A stretch of 47,924 nucleotides of DNA from Thermodesulfobacteriales bacterium (lineage in GTDB: Bacteria; Desulfobacterota; Thermodesulfobacteria; Thermodesulfobacteriales; Thermodesulfatatoraceae). Below the pieces are notes generated by a model that made no database searches, was not told the origin of the DNA, and worked only from the letters and a program-made list of their open reading frames with translations. Of this stretch, positions 1 to 7,481 are shown one piece after another; position 1 is the stretch's first letter; each line of letters begins with the position of its first letter. A program made the translations under genes and the position numbers. The stretch lies in contig JALSKZ010000055.1 of NCBI GenBank assembly GCA_026988575.1, positions 1 through 47,924 on the forward strand, read 5' to 3'.

Positions 1-148
1 CAGAAAACGACTGGTCAAAAACCCGTATATGCCGCTGAAGGGTGGAAGCAGAATAGAGGTAAAAAGGTGTCCCCACAGCCTGAGCAATGGCTTTTACAGA
101 GACATCTTCGGCGTAGAGTTCACCATCGCGAAAAGTAAAGTGATGCAT
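1..148 (-). CDS. lysA: Diaminopimelate decarboxylase, N-terminal fragment (cut by window edge)
   Basis: This is the first 49 codons of a minus-strand gene that continues beyond base 1. Translated from the ATG at 148 it reads MHHFTFRDGELYAED followed by a segment ending GTPFYLYS (residues 26-33), the usual opening of PLP-dependent diaminopimelate decarboxylases, in which a short beta-strand leads into 'GTP-hydrophobic-YVY'. The enzyme makes L-lysine from meso-diaminopimelate in the cytoplasm. The start is backed by an AGGGGG ribosome site ending about 6 bases upstream. Only 15 bases separate it from the stop of the lipoprotein gene upstream, so the two are probably one transcript. The PLP lysine and the active-site residues lie outside the window, so the assignment rests on the N-terminus and on the lipoprotein-lysA neighbourhood. 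Confidence 0.82.
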   Translation of the reverse strand, partial: MHHFTFRDGELYAEDVSVKAIAQAVGTPFYLYSASTLQRHIRVFDQSFS

Positions 149-163
149 ATATGACCCCCTTTG

Positions 164-1186
164 TCAGTAAATCCCGTATTTTACTTCGACCATTTCTGAA
201 GGTGCACTCTCGTTAGCCCGCGGGGAAGAATCCACAGCGGTAACCCAATAATAGTAAAGACCAGGGCCAGGAAGAGATGTATCAAAGAATTTGGGCTGTT
301 TCAAAAGCCTTGGCGTAAGTAACTTGGGAGGCTCACCCGGGCGCTTACGATAAACCCGGTAACCTGCAAGATCAAGTTCGCCGTTGCGAAACCAACGCAA
401 AAGTACTCCCCTTTTCTCGGGCACAGCTACCAAGCCTTCCGGAGGGCGCGGAGGTGTAAGGTCCCGAGTACGTGCACACGCACGGGGACTCTTGGGCCCC
501 GGAATCATTGTGCCCTGGTAGAAAAACACAGGCTCTACCCGATAACAATAAACCTTTTCGTTGGCAAGGCCTTGGTCACAAAAGGTGTTCTCCGTGACCT
601 TGCGGGCCACAAGTACCACCCTATCCCTTTGGTAACGATAAATACGGTAATATAGGCCCCGACTAACAGGTCTACTATCAACAAAATATTTTACCGGCGC
701 CCATATTAGACACACTTTACCATCCCCACCTTGGGCCTTAAGGCTTTGAGGTGCTCTAGGTGGGGTATGCCAGGCGAATACCCGGGTTTGGACAGGGTCA
801 CTGACACAACGCCATCCCCTGACAGCCTGAATTAAATACTCATATCTACATCCCGTATGAAGGTGATGGTCTTCAAAACAAGAAGTACCTCTTACCCAGG
901 CCTTTTGGTCTAAAGGGAGGAAGAAGATCTTCCGAGATAAAGGTCCTTTTTTATTCTTGCGCGAAAGACGCACTATCCGAAAGCCTTTTAAACCCGGCAA
1001 AGGGTTATTATTGACCGTCTGACGCGGAATATTCCAGCATATCTTTACACCGCTAGGGGTAAGGGTAAGCTTTATACCGGAAGGCGGCACCGGACGTACG
1101 GCCTGGGGAGGCAAAGGAGGCGTACGTCGACCACAAGCCGCGAAAAATAATATAACGGTTATCAAAAAAATGGTCCTGATTCGCAT
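164..1186 (-). CDS. Lipoprotein with LptM-like N-terminus and fibronectin type III repeats
   Basis: A 340-residue predicted lipoprotein. The open frame runs back to 1291, but the ATG at 1186 gives a proper lipoprotein signal: basic MRIR, a hydrophobic stretch and a lipobox FFAAC with the lipidated cysteine at residue 18. After the cysteine comes GRRTPPLPP, close to the CG(L/K)KGPLxxP signature of the small LptM/YifL-type lipoproteins that often sit in front of lysA or dapF. Unlike those roughly 60-residue proteins, this one continues into three segments with fibronectin-III-like beta-strand patterns (roughly residues 35-130, 140-235 and 245-340), two of them opening TPPR(A/P)P. It probably sits in the outer membrane or periplasm. 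The adjacent lysA supports the LptM link. The role of the Fn3 part is unknown. No strong Shine-Dalgarno precedes the chosen ATG. Confidence 0.75.
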   Translation of the reverse strand: MRIRTIFLITVILFFAACGRRTPPLPPQAVRPVPPSGIKLTLTPSGVKICWNIPRQTVNNNPLPGLKGFRIVRLSRKNKKGPLSRKIFFLPLDQKAWVRGTSCFEDHHLHTGCRYEYLIQAVRGWRCVSDPVQTRVFAWHTPPRAPQSLKAQGGDGKVCLIWAPVKYFVDSRPVSRGLYYRIYRYQRDRVVLVARKVTENTFCDQGLANEKVYCYRVEPVFFYQGTMIPGPKSPRACARTRDLTPPRPPEGLVAVPEKRGVLLRWFRNGELDLAGYRVYRKRPGEPPKLLTPRLLKQPKFFDTSLPGPGLYYYWVTAVDSSPRANESAPSEMVEVKYGIY

Positions 1187-1254
1187 TTTGGAAGTAAGAA
1201 AATTAACTTGGACGTTTGAAGTAGTAAAGGCACCAAGACTTTTTCTATCCACAC

Positions 1255-1283
1255 TTGACATCTTCCTTAGAGCAGGATAAGAG
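1255..1283 (+). promoter_or_regulatory. Candidate sigma-70 promoter for trpEG
   Basis: A perfect TTGACA (1255-1260) is followed after 17 bases by TAAGAG (1278-1283), a poor -10. If used, transcription would begin at or next to the trpE ATG at 1290. I see no Trp-rich leader peptide or attenuator in the 100 bases upstream of trpE. Confidence 0.35.
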
Positions 1284-1289
1284 CGGCCC

Positions 1290-2774
1290 ATGATATTAGG
1301 AAATACTATCCCTGACCGTAAGACTTTTGTACAGCTGGCTCAAGACCACAACCTGATTCCGGTCTACCAGGAAATCCTGGTAGACATGGAAACCCCGATT
1401 TCTCTATTTTATAAGGTCTTTGTAGGACACTACGGGTTCCTGCTGGAGAGCTTGGAAGGCGGTGAAAAATGGGCCCGTTACAGCTTTATCGGGGTAAATC
1501 CCTTTTTGATCTTTAGGAGTCGCGGGCAAGAACTCAAGCTCCTTGATCGACACGGCGAAAGGGACAAAAAGACCCTGGACCCCCTAGATGATTTACAACA
1601 GATTATCTCTCGCTTTAAGGCCGCAGAAATACCTGGATTGCCTCGCTTCTTTGGTGGGGCCGTGGGTTTTGTCTCCTACGATGTCGTTCGTTTTATCGAA
1701 AGGCTACCAGCCACTCTCCCGGAGACCACAGGCTTTTCAGATATTCATCTAATGTTTCCCGAAATCCTCCTGGTCTATGATCGCCTAAAACACAGCTTGT
1801 TAATCATTTATAACGCCCGTATAGAAAGCGGAGTCAATCCTGAGGCTATTTACGAAAGGGCCGTAGCCGAAATAAAGGCCATGATCCACAGGGTAAGAGG
1901 CCCGCTTATTTATCCTGGCCAAGATTCCGGAGAGATACCTACGGTATTGAGCCCGGAGATACCCCGAGAACGCTTTCACCACATGGTAAAAAAGGCCAAG
2001 GAATACATAAGGGCTGGAGACGTCATTCAAGTAGTAATTTCTCAGCGTTTCTCCGGAGACAGCTACCTAAAGCCCTTTAATCTCTATCGGGCCCTGCGCA
2101 AAATAAACCCTTCTCCTTATTTATTTTATCTGCGCTTAGGCGACGAAACCCTTATCGGTTCTTCGCCAGAAATTCTAGTACGTCTGGAAGCGGGGCAGAT
2201 AGAAGTACGTCCTATAGCAGGCACCAGACCCCGCGGACTCACCGAAACCGAAGATATTGCCCTGGCCGAAGATTTGCTCGGAGACCCCAAAGAACGAGCG
2301 GAGCACCTCATGCTGGTAGATTTGGGGAGAAACGACGTGGGACGGGTGGCTACTTACGGCACGGTAGATGTTTACGAGCTCCTGGTCATCGAACGCTATT
2401 CCCATGTCATGCACCTGGTATCAGGTGTGAGGGGCCATCTTCGCCCTGATAAAAATATGTTTGATGTGTTACGCGCCACTTTTCCTGCCGGGACGGTCTC
2501 TGGGGCCCCGAAGATCAGGGCCATGGAAATTATCGAAGAATTAGAGCATGCTCGGCGGGGGCCTTATGCCGGCGCTATAGGTTATTTTGGTTTTTCAGGC
2601 AATATGGACCTCTGTATCGCCATAAGGACCCTGTTTCAAAAGGGCAAACGCCTTTACCTCCAGGCCGGAGCCGGAATTGTAGCGGATTCTGACCCTGAAA
2701 GAGAATATCAAGAAACCCTTAACAAGGCCAAAGGTATGATAAAGGCCATTGAAATGGCACAAAGGGGGTTATAG
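1290..2774 (+). CDS. trpE: Anthranilate synthase component I
   Basis: A 494-residue chorismate-utilising enzyme that, with the TrpG amidotransferase encoded next, converts chorismate and glutamine to anthranilate, the first step of tryptophan synthesis. The N-terminal domain carries LLES at residues 51-54, the tryptophan feedback-binding motif of TrpE. The C-terminal chorismate-binding domain shows PIAGTRPRG (about 308-316), DLGRNDVGRV (about 344-353) and YFGFSGNMD (about 430-438). Length and motif order are normal for TrpE, and the feedback motif favours TrpE over PabB. The start sits 12 bases after an AGGA. Its stop codon abuts the trpG ATG, so the two are translationally coupled. No trpD, C, F, B or A follows, so the rest of the pathway must be elsewhere. 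Confidence 0.95.
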   Translation: MILGNTIPDRKTFVQLAQDHNLIPVYQEILVDMETPISLFYKVFVGHYGFLLESLEGGEKWARYSFIGVNPFLIFRSRGQELKLLDRHGERDKKTLDPLDDLQQIISRFKAAEIPGLPRFFGGAVGFVSYDVVRFIERLPATLPETTGFSDIHLMFPEILLVYDRLKHSLLIIYNARIESGVNPEAIYERAVAEIKAMIHRVRGPLIYPGQDSGEIPTVLSPEIPRERFHHMVKKAKEYIRAGDVIQVVISQRFSGDSYLKPFNLYRALRKINPSPYLFYLRLGDETLIGSSPEILVRLEAGQIEVRPIAGTRPRGLTETEDIALAEDLLGDPKERAEHLMLVDLGRNDVGRVATYGTVDVYELLVIERYSHVMHLVSGVRGHLRPDKNMFDVLRATFPAGTVSGAPKIRAMEIIEELEHARRGPYAGAIGYFGFSGNMDLCIAIRTLFQKGKRLYLQAGAGIVADSDPEREYQETLNKAKGMIKAIEMAQRGL

Positions 2775-3440
2775 ATGTCCATCCACCTGGTGGTCATCGA
2801 CAATTACGACTCTTTTACTTATAACCTGGTCCAGCTCTTGGGTATTATGTGCGAAAAGATGACGCAAGGGGCGCGTATCTCTGTCTTTCGTAACGACCAA
2901 ATCGATATCTCCGGGCTAGAAGCTGCTTCGCCAACCCATCTGGTAATCTCCCCGGGGCCCTGCACCCCTAAAGAAGCAGGTATCTCGGTGGAGGCCATTC
3001 GATTTTTCGCCGGCAAGGTACCCATCCTGGGAGTATGTCTGGGGCACCAAAGTATAGGTTACGCCTTTGGCGCCAAGATAGTCCGGGCCAAACGCCTCAT
3101 GCACGGAAAGACCTCCGAGATCATCCACGACGGCCACGGCGTATTTCAGGGGCTCCCCAAAACCTTTGAGGCCATGCGTTACCACTCCTTAGTGGTAGAA
3201 AGAGACTCTTTGCCTGCCGAGTTGTTAATTACAGCCGAAGATGAAGAAGGAGAGATCATGGGCCTTAGGCACCGCGATTTTCCCATCGAAGGGGTCCAGT
3301 TCCATCCAGAATCCATTGGGACCTCTCTTTACGCGTGGAAACGCCTGCGAAGACCTCCCAAAGATTGGGATTTTACCTCCCACGATCTGCCTGAAGGGGT
3401 GATTATATTGCGTAATTTCTTATTCCCCAAGGGGTGTTAA
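2775..3440 (+). CDS. trpG: Anthranilate/aminodeoxychorismate synthase glutamine amidotransferase subunit
   Basis: A 221-residue class I glutamine amidotransferase that supplies ammonia to TrpE. It opens with [13 protein letters not shown], has the nucleophile in GVCLGHQ (Cys88) and the His-Glu pair in FHPES (His177, Glu179). The ATG follows the trpE stop directly, with AGGGGG inside the end of trpE as ribosome site. Such subunits can serve both TrpE and PabB, so a dual role in folate synthesis is possible. Unusual is a stretch of about 23 extra residues after FHPESI (about 183-205, including [11 protein letters not shown]) before the last helix ILRNFL, where most TrpG proteins go straight into that helix. 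Confidence 0.93.
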   Translation: MSIHLVVIDNYDSFTYNLVQLLGIMCEKMTQGARISVFRNDQIDISGLEAASPTHLVISPGPCTPKEAGISVEAIRFFAGKVPILGVCLGHQSIGYAFGAKIVRAKRLMHGKTSEIIHDGHGVFQGLPKTFEAMRYHSLVVERDSLPAELLITAEDEEGEIMGLRHRDFPIEGVQFHPESIGTSLYAWKRLRRPPKDWDFTSHDLPEGVIILRNFLFPKGC

Positions 3441-3478
3441 AAAACACGGTCTAATTACCCATTTTTTGTTTATTTTTT
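3436..3478 (+). terminator. Weak candidate terminator after trpG
   Basis: The trpG stop lies inside a small hairpin, GTGTT-AAAA-AACAC (3436-3449), followed downstream by T6 and T7 runs within 3463-3478. The stem is only 5 bp and not directly joined to the T-tract, so this is tentative. Confidence 0.3.
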
Positions 3479-3569
3479 TGGTCCGAAACTCTTAAAATCC
3501 CCTTGTTTTGCTTTACAATATATAACCTGGTTGTTATCATGCGCACCGCACTAAATGAGGAGGTTTACG

Positions 3570-3776
3570 GTGAAGATATTCTTTGATCCGGATATACCTG
3601 CCGAGGTACACGATCAGATTAAAGAAATCATAAAACAACAAATAACCGACGGGCGCTGCAAGTCTTGCGGTTGTAAGGAGATTTACGTCTCTCTTATAGA
3701 CAACACCCTAGATGTCAAATGCTACGACTGTGGAGAGAGTTTTTTTGAAATGGAAATAGAGGCTGAAGAGGAATGA
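3570..3776 (+). CDS. Small zinc-ribbon protein of unknown function
   Basis: A 68-residue protein with two CxxC knuckles, Cys30/Cys33 (plus Cys35) and Cys51/Cys54, separated by a 17-residue beta-hairpin-like stretch: a zinc-ribbon layout. The tail is very acidic (EMEIEAEEE). I place the start at the GTG of 3570, six bases after AGGAGG. The ATG at 3555 cannot be the natural start because that same AGGAGG lies within its codons 2-3. The gene is a single unit with no plus-strand partner, and ends 9 bases from the convergent folE2. I do not recognise a family; nucleic-acid binding or a structural role is a guess. Confidence 0.7.
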   Translation: MKIFFDPDIPAEVHDQIKEIIKQQITDGRCKSCGCKEIYVSLIDNTLDVKCYDCGESFFEMEIEAEEE

Positions 3777-3785
3777 GCAAAGAAA

Positions 3786-4562
3786 TTATTTTTTGCGGCT
3801 CACAAAGGCGTAAGCATTATGCGCATGGATAGACTCAAAGTTTTCAGCCTCCACGGCAAACCAGGTAATTTTGGGGTGGGCCAAAAGGTGGCGGCTAACC
3901 TCCCGCACCACATCCTCCACAAACATAGGGTTATCATACGCCTTTTCAGTGACGTATTTTTCATCCGGCCTCTTCAATAGGGGATATACCGGGCAAGAGG
4001 CACAACCCTCCACCAATTCAATAAGTTCCTCAAGCCAAATAAACCGGCTGAATCGTACCTGTACCCTCACTAAACCCCTCTGATTGTGGGCCCCCTTGTC
4101 ACTGATCTCCCTTGAGCAAGGACATACCGTCATTACCGGCACCCGCACTTCTAAAAGGAGGTCCTTAAAATTTTCTCCCTTGGCCCCATATATCTTGCAG
4201 CCGTATTCCATAAGGGCCTCTTCTCCAGACACAGGGGCCTTTTTGGAGAGAAAGAAGGGAAAATCTATCTCTATGTGGGCCACCTTGGCACACAGTCTTT
4301 TCCTCATGGTATCCAAGAGGCAAGGAATCTTTTTTATGTGTATCTCCCGCCGATATTCGTTTAAGATCTCTACAAATCGACTCATATGGGTACCTTTAAA
4401 GTGATGGGGTAGGTCCACATACATATTGATGGAGGCCACCGTATGCTGAAGACCCTGACTGCGATCGAGTACCGAGATGGGATAGCGTATGCCCTTGATG
4501 CCCACCTTGTCTATTTCAATACGTCGGTAATCAGGAAGACTCTGGACGTCTTTAAGTTCCAT
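3786..4562 (-). CDS. folE2: GTP cyclohydrolase I type B (FolE2)
   Basis: A 258-residue protein of the FolE2/GCYH-IB family, which converts GTP to 7,8-dihydroneopterin triphosphate for folate and, in many bacteria, queuosine. Recognisable family features are PVMTVCPCS (the metal/catalytic Cys147 with Cys149), GAHNQRG (His159) and the C-terminal ESIHAHNAYAF. Full length is usual for the family. The ATG is 10 bases after a GGAGG that lies at the end of the upstream cooC-like gene, and 5 bases separate the two genes, so they form a pair. FolE2 can use metals other than zinc, so its presence instead of FolE may reflect zinc economy. With tgt in the same window, a queuosine link is possible but untested. 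Confidence 0.94.
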   Translation of the reverse strand: MELKDVQSLPDYRRIEIDKVGIKGIRYPISVLDRSQGLQHTVASINMYVDLPHHFKGTHMSRFVEILNEYRREIHIKKIPCLLDTMRKRLCAKVAHIEIDFPFFLSKKAPVSGEEALMEYGCKIYGAKGENFKDLLLEVRVPVMTVCPCSREISDKGAHNQRGLVRVQVRFSRFIWLEELIELVEGCASCPVYPLLKRPDEKYVTEKAYDNPMFVEDVVREVSRHLLAHPKITWFAVEAENFESIHAHNAYAFVSRKK

Positions 4563-4567
4563 TTTCT

Positions 4568-5311
4568 CTATGCCTCCAGTTTAGACAACATCTTGAGTAC
4601 CTCTTTATGCGCCCCGGCGTCAATTTCGCCTAAGGGTTTACCCTGCCGTTCGGCCTTTGCCAAAGATTCCTCCCAGAAAAAAGAGGCCAACAATTTGTGC
4701 CCCAGGGCCTCTTCTAAGAAGCTCTGGTCTTCAGGACTCCGCAAGGCGTTACCCACAAAGTGAACTTGCTCGATACCTAACTGTCTAGCCAATTGGCCAA
4801 TACGTTGCGCAGTCTCAATGCTTCCCCTGTATGGCTGTACCACCACCAGCAGGTGATCTACGCTGGCCACCGTACCACGGCCAAAGTGTTCTACACCGGC
4901 TTCCATATCAAGGACTACCGCCTCTTTGGCTTCTAGCAATAACAGGGTCAGTAAATGACGTAAAACCGTCTGTTCTGGACAAGCACAACCAGCTCCCGCC
5001 ACCCGAATGGCCCCCAGTACCATGAGACGCAAGGCCCCTTTCCGGAGCATAAATTTTTCGGGCAAATCTTCCACATGGGGGTTCAGGACATAAAAAGGCC
5101 CGTTTTTTTGGGCCCTTTCCGCCAACAACTCCCGCATCTCCGCCAAAGGTACTATTTTTTCCTCCCTAAAACCCAAAAGACGGGCCAGATGGGGACTTGG
5201 ATCGGCATCAATAGCCAAGACCTGATACCCTTTAGCGAGGAGGGCGTAACACGTCAAGCTTGCCAGGGTGGACTTCCCTACCCCCCCTTTTCCACAAAAG
5301 GCTATCTTCAT
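4568..5311 (-). CDS. cooC: CooC-like MinD-family ATPase (metal-cluster maturation)
   Basis: A 247-residue P-loop ATPase of the SIMIBI/MinD class. It has a deviant Walker [10 protein letters not shown] (residues 7-15), IDADPSPHL (34-42), a CACP motif with Cys109 and Cys111, and [14 protein letters not shown] (133-146). The CxC pair and LDMEAGVEH pattern match CooC proteins, ATPases that help insert nickel into carbon monoxide dehydrogenase by binding metal at the dimer interface. A strong AGGAGG precedes the ATG. No carbon monoxide dehydrogenase gene is in the window, and its partner gene is folE2, so the client enzyme cannot be named from here. A maturation role for another nickel enzyme is possible. 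Confidence 0.8.
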   Translation of the reverse strand: MKIAFCGKGGVGKSTLASLTCYALLAKGYQVLAIDADPSPHLARLLGFREEKIVPLAEMRELLAERAQKNGPFYVLNPHVEDLPEKFMLRKGALRLMVLGAIRVAGAGCACPEQTVLRHLLTLLLLEAKEAVVLDMEAGVEHFGRGTVASVDHLLVVVQPYRGSIETAQRIGQLARQLGIEQVHFVGNALRSPEDQSFLEEALGHKLLASFFWEESLAKAERQGKPLGEIDAGAHKEVLKMLSKLEA

Positions 5312-5363
5312 CCAGACCTCCTAAAATTTTTATACCCAAAACTTTTTTAGAATACCACTTTTC

Positions 5364-5391
5364 TTGTCTTACTGCTGGGTTGGCTTATATT
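5364..5391 (+). promoter_or_regulatory. Candidate sigma-70 promoter for proS
   Basis: TTGTCT (5364-5369), a 16-base spacer and TATATT (5386-5391) lie 34 bases ahead of the proS start, with AGGAGG at 5412-5417 in the leader. Confidence 0.55.
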
Positions 5392-5424
5392 GTGAAAAAC
5401 TTTAACTCTACAGGAGGCTCAGAG

Positions 5425-7152
5425 ATGAAGCGTTCGGGATATTTTCTCCCCACTTTACGGGAAGATCCCTCTGAAGCCGAGGTAATTAGCCATAAACTCA
5501 TGCTGCGGGCGGGCATGATCCGTCGCTTGGCCTCCGGCATCTATAGTTTTTTACCCCTGGGGTTGCGGGTCCTGCGTAAAGTAGAAAACATAGTCCGCGA
5601 AGAAATGAATCGTAGTGGCGCCCTGGAAGTGCTTCTACCCTTGGTCCAACCGGCAGAGTTGTGGCAGGAATCTGGTCGATGGGAGGCCTATGGTAAAGAA
5701 CTGTTGCGCTTCAAGGACCGCAAAGACCATGACTTCTGTTTAGGACCTACGCACGAAGAGGTTATCACCGACCTTATTCGCCGAGAAGTACGCTCCTACC
5801 GAGACTTACCCCTTATCCTCTACCAAATTGCCACCAAGTTTAGAGACGAAATTAGACCTCGTTTCGGTCTTATGCGGGGTCGTGAATTTATAATGAAAGA
5901 TGCTTACAGCTTTGATCGCGACCAAGAAGGGCTGGACCGTTCTTATCGTCGCATGTACGAGGCCTATGAGCACATATTTTCCCGTTGTGGCTTGCGCTTT
6001 AAGGCCGTTATGGCCGACACCGGTACTATAGGGGGCGATGAATCCCACGAATTTATGGTCTTGGCCGAAACCGGCGAAGATGTCTTGGCGGTTTGTCCGC
6101 ACTGTGGTTACGCCGCTAATTTGGAACTTGCCGAGGCCCAAACCCACTACGAATACCCCGAAGAGGCAGAAAAGCCCTTGGAAAAAAAGCCTACGCCCAA
6201 CGTAAAGAGGGTAGAGGACGTGGCCGCCTTTTTTGGTGTCCCGCCGGCCAAATTGGTAAAAACCCTTATTTATGTGGTGGATAATACCCCGGTGGCGGTA
6301 TTGATCCGTGGAGATCACGAATTAAACGAGGTCAAACTTAAAAAGGCCCTCAAAGCCCAACGAATAGCCCTGGCCGATGCGGAAACCGTACAAAAGATAA
6401 CCTGTGCCCCGGTGGGGTTCGCTGGCCCCATAGGCCTCAAACACGTAAAGATTATAGCCGATCGGGCCGTTTACGGGCTCAAAAACTTCATCGTAGGGGC
6501 CAATGAACCAGATGCTCATTACGTAAACGCAAACTATCCCCGCGACTTCCATATCGAAGGTTTTTACGACCTCCGTAACGCCACCAAGGGGGACTTATGC
6601 CCCCGCTGTGCCAAGCCCCTTGATCTTATCCGGGGGATAGAAGTGGGGCACGTATTTAAACTGGGTACCAAATATAGCCAGGCCCTTGGGGCTAACTTTT
6701 TGGACGAAAAGGGCCAGGAACACCCTATTATTATGGGGTGTTACGGGATCGGCGTCTCGCGCACCGTGGCCGCGGCCATCGAACAAAACCACGACCAAGA
6801 CGGAATTATCTGGCCGCTCAACATCGCCCCCTTCCACGTGGCCTTGCTGACCTTAAACACCAAAGACCAAAACTTGATGGAAGTATCAGAAAAACTCTAC
6901 CAAAGCCTAGAAAAAGACCATATCGAAGTCTTATGGGACGACCGAGACGAACGCCCAGGAGTGAAGTTTAAAGACGCGGATCTAATTGGGTTACCTTATA
7001 AATTAGTGGTGGGGAAACGCTTTTTACAAAACGGGACGGTGGAATTGAAAGAACGCCGTACCGGAGAGACCAAGATCCTAAAACCCCAAGAGGCTGTTTC
7101 GTTTCTCAAAGAGGAAATAGAGTCTAAAAAAGCGGAGGGCTGTGCACGATAA
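5425..7152 (+). CDS. proS: Prolyl-tRNA synthetase, bacterial class with editing insertion
   Basis: A 575-residue class II aminoacyl-tRNA synthetase that charges tRNA-Pro. The ATG at 5425 follows AGGAGG by 7 bases and starts [14 protein letters not shown], typical for the bacterial enzyme; the open frame extends 55 codons further upstream but without translation signals. Motif 2 lies around residues 137-160 ([17 protein letters not shown]), motif 3 around 438-455 ([13 protein letters not shown]). Between them, about 225-385, is the YbaK-like insertion that clears mischarged Ala-tRNA-Pro. The anticodon-binding domain follows motif 3 (about 470-570). The 3' end overlaps the convergent cupin gene by 29 bases. 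Confidence 0.97.
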   Translation: MKRSGYFLPTLREDPSEAEVISHKLMLRAGMIRRLASGIYSFLPLGLRVLRKVENIVREEMNRSGALEVLLPLVQPAELWQESGRWEAYGKELLRFKDRKDHDFCLGPTHEEVITDLIRREVRSYRDLPLILYQIATKFRDEIRPRFGLMRGREFIMKDAYSFDRDQEGLDRSYRRMYEAYEHIFSRCGLRFKAVMADTGTIGGDESHEFMVLAETGEDVLAVCPHCGYAANLELAEAQTHYEYPEEAEKPLEKKPTPNVKRVEDVAAFFGVPPAKLVKTLIYVVDNTPVAVLIRGDHELNEVKLKKALKAQRIALADAETVQKITCAPVGFAGPIGLKHVKIIADRAVYGLKNFIVGANEPDAHYVNANYPRDFHIEGFYDLRNATKGDLCPRCAKPLDLIRGIEVGHVFKLGTKYSQALGANFLDEKGQEHPIIMGCYGIGVSRTVAAAIEQNHDQDGIIWPLNIAPFHVALLTLNTKDQNLMEVSEKLYQSLEKDHIEVLWDDRDERPGVKFKDADLIGLPYKLVVGKRFLQNGTVELKERRTGETKILKPQEAVSFLKEEIESKKAEGCAR

Positions 7153-7465
7153 AAAGCATCAATTCCTGACCACCATTGTTGCGCACCGCGTGCTCTTCTT
7201 GGGGTAAGACCAAAATATAATCTCCCGGGCCCACGGGGATCCAGTTTCCGTTAACCAAGGCCTCCCCGTGGCCCTCTACTACATAAATCGAATCCAACTG
7301 GACATCATGGGTGTGCACGGGGATTTCCACGCCGGGAGCAATTTTCAAGATGGACACACTCATGCGGTCGGTCTTCGCCGAATCAACCAATACAGCAATC
7401 TTTACCCCAGAAAACTTGGGATGATCCTCAAATTTTATGTCCTTTGCTGCCCAAGAATAGGCCAT
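7124..7465 (-). CDS. Small single-domain cupin
   Basis: A 113-residue one-domain cupin of unknown substrate. It shows motif 1 as [19 protein letters not shown] (His51, His53) and motif 2 as [17 protein letters not shown] (His92). The usual glutamate of HxHxxxxE is not in place; the position is Leu57/Asp58, so metal binding may be altered. The ATG at 7465 follows GGGGAGGAG by 3 bases, and lies 16 bases downstream of the fusA stop, so it is probably co-transcribed with the EF-G gene. A longer open frame starting at 7582 would overlap fusA heavily and lacks support. The 3' end runs 29 bases into proS on the other strand. Confidence 0.82.
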   Translation of the reverse strand: MAYSWAAKDIKFEDHPKFSGVKIAVLVDSAKTDRMSVSILKIAPGVEIPVHTHDVQLDSIYVVEGHGEALVNGNWIPVGPGDYILVLPQEEHAVRNNGGQELMLFIVHSPPLF

Positions 7466-7481
7466 ATTCTCCTCCCCAAAG

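Noticed and set aside
1187-1289. trp attenuator or leader peptide
   Set aside because: No Trp-rich short frame and no competing hairpins in front of trpE.
1187-1291. 35-codon N-terminal extension of the lipoprotein gene back to 1291
   Set aside because: It would bury the signal peptide and lipobox inside the protein, and covers the trpE promoter region.
5260-5424. 55-codon upstream extension of proS
   Set aside because: No ribosome site; the ATG at 5425 has AGGAGG and a standard N-terminus, and the extension overlaps cooC and the promoter.
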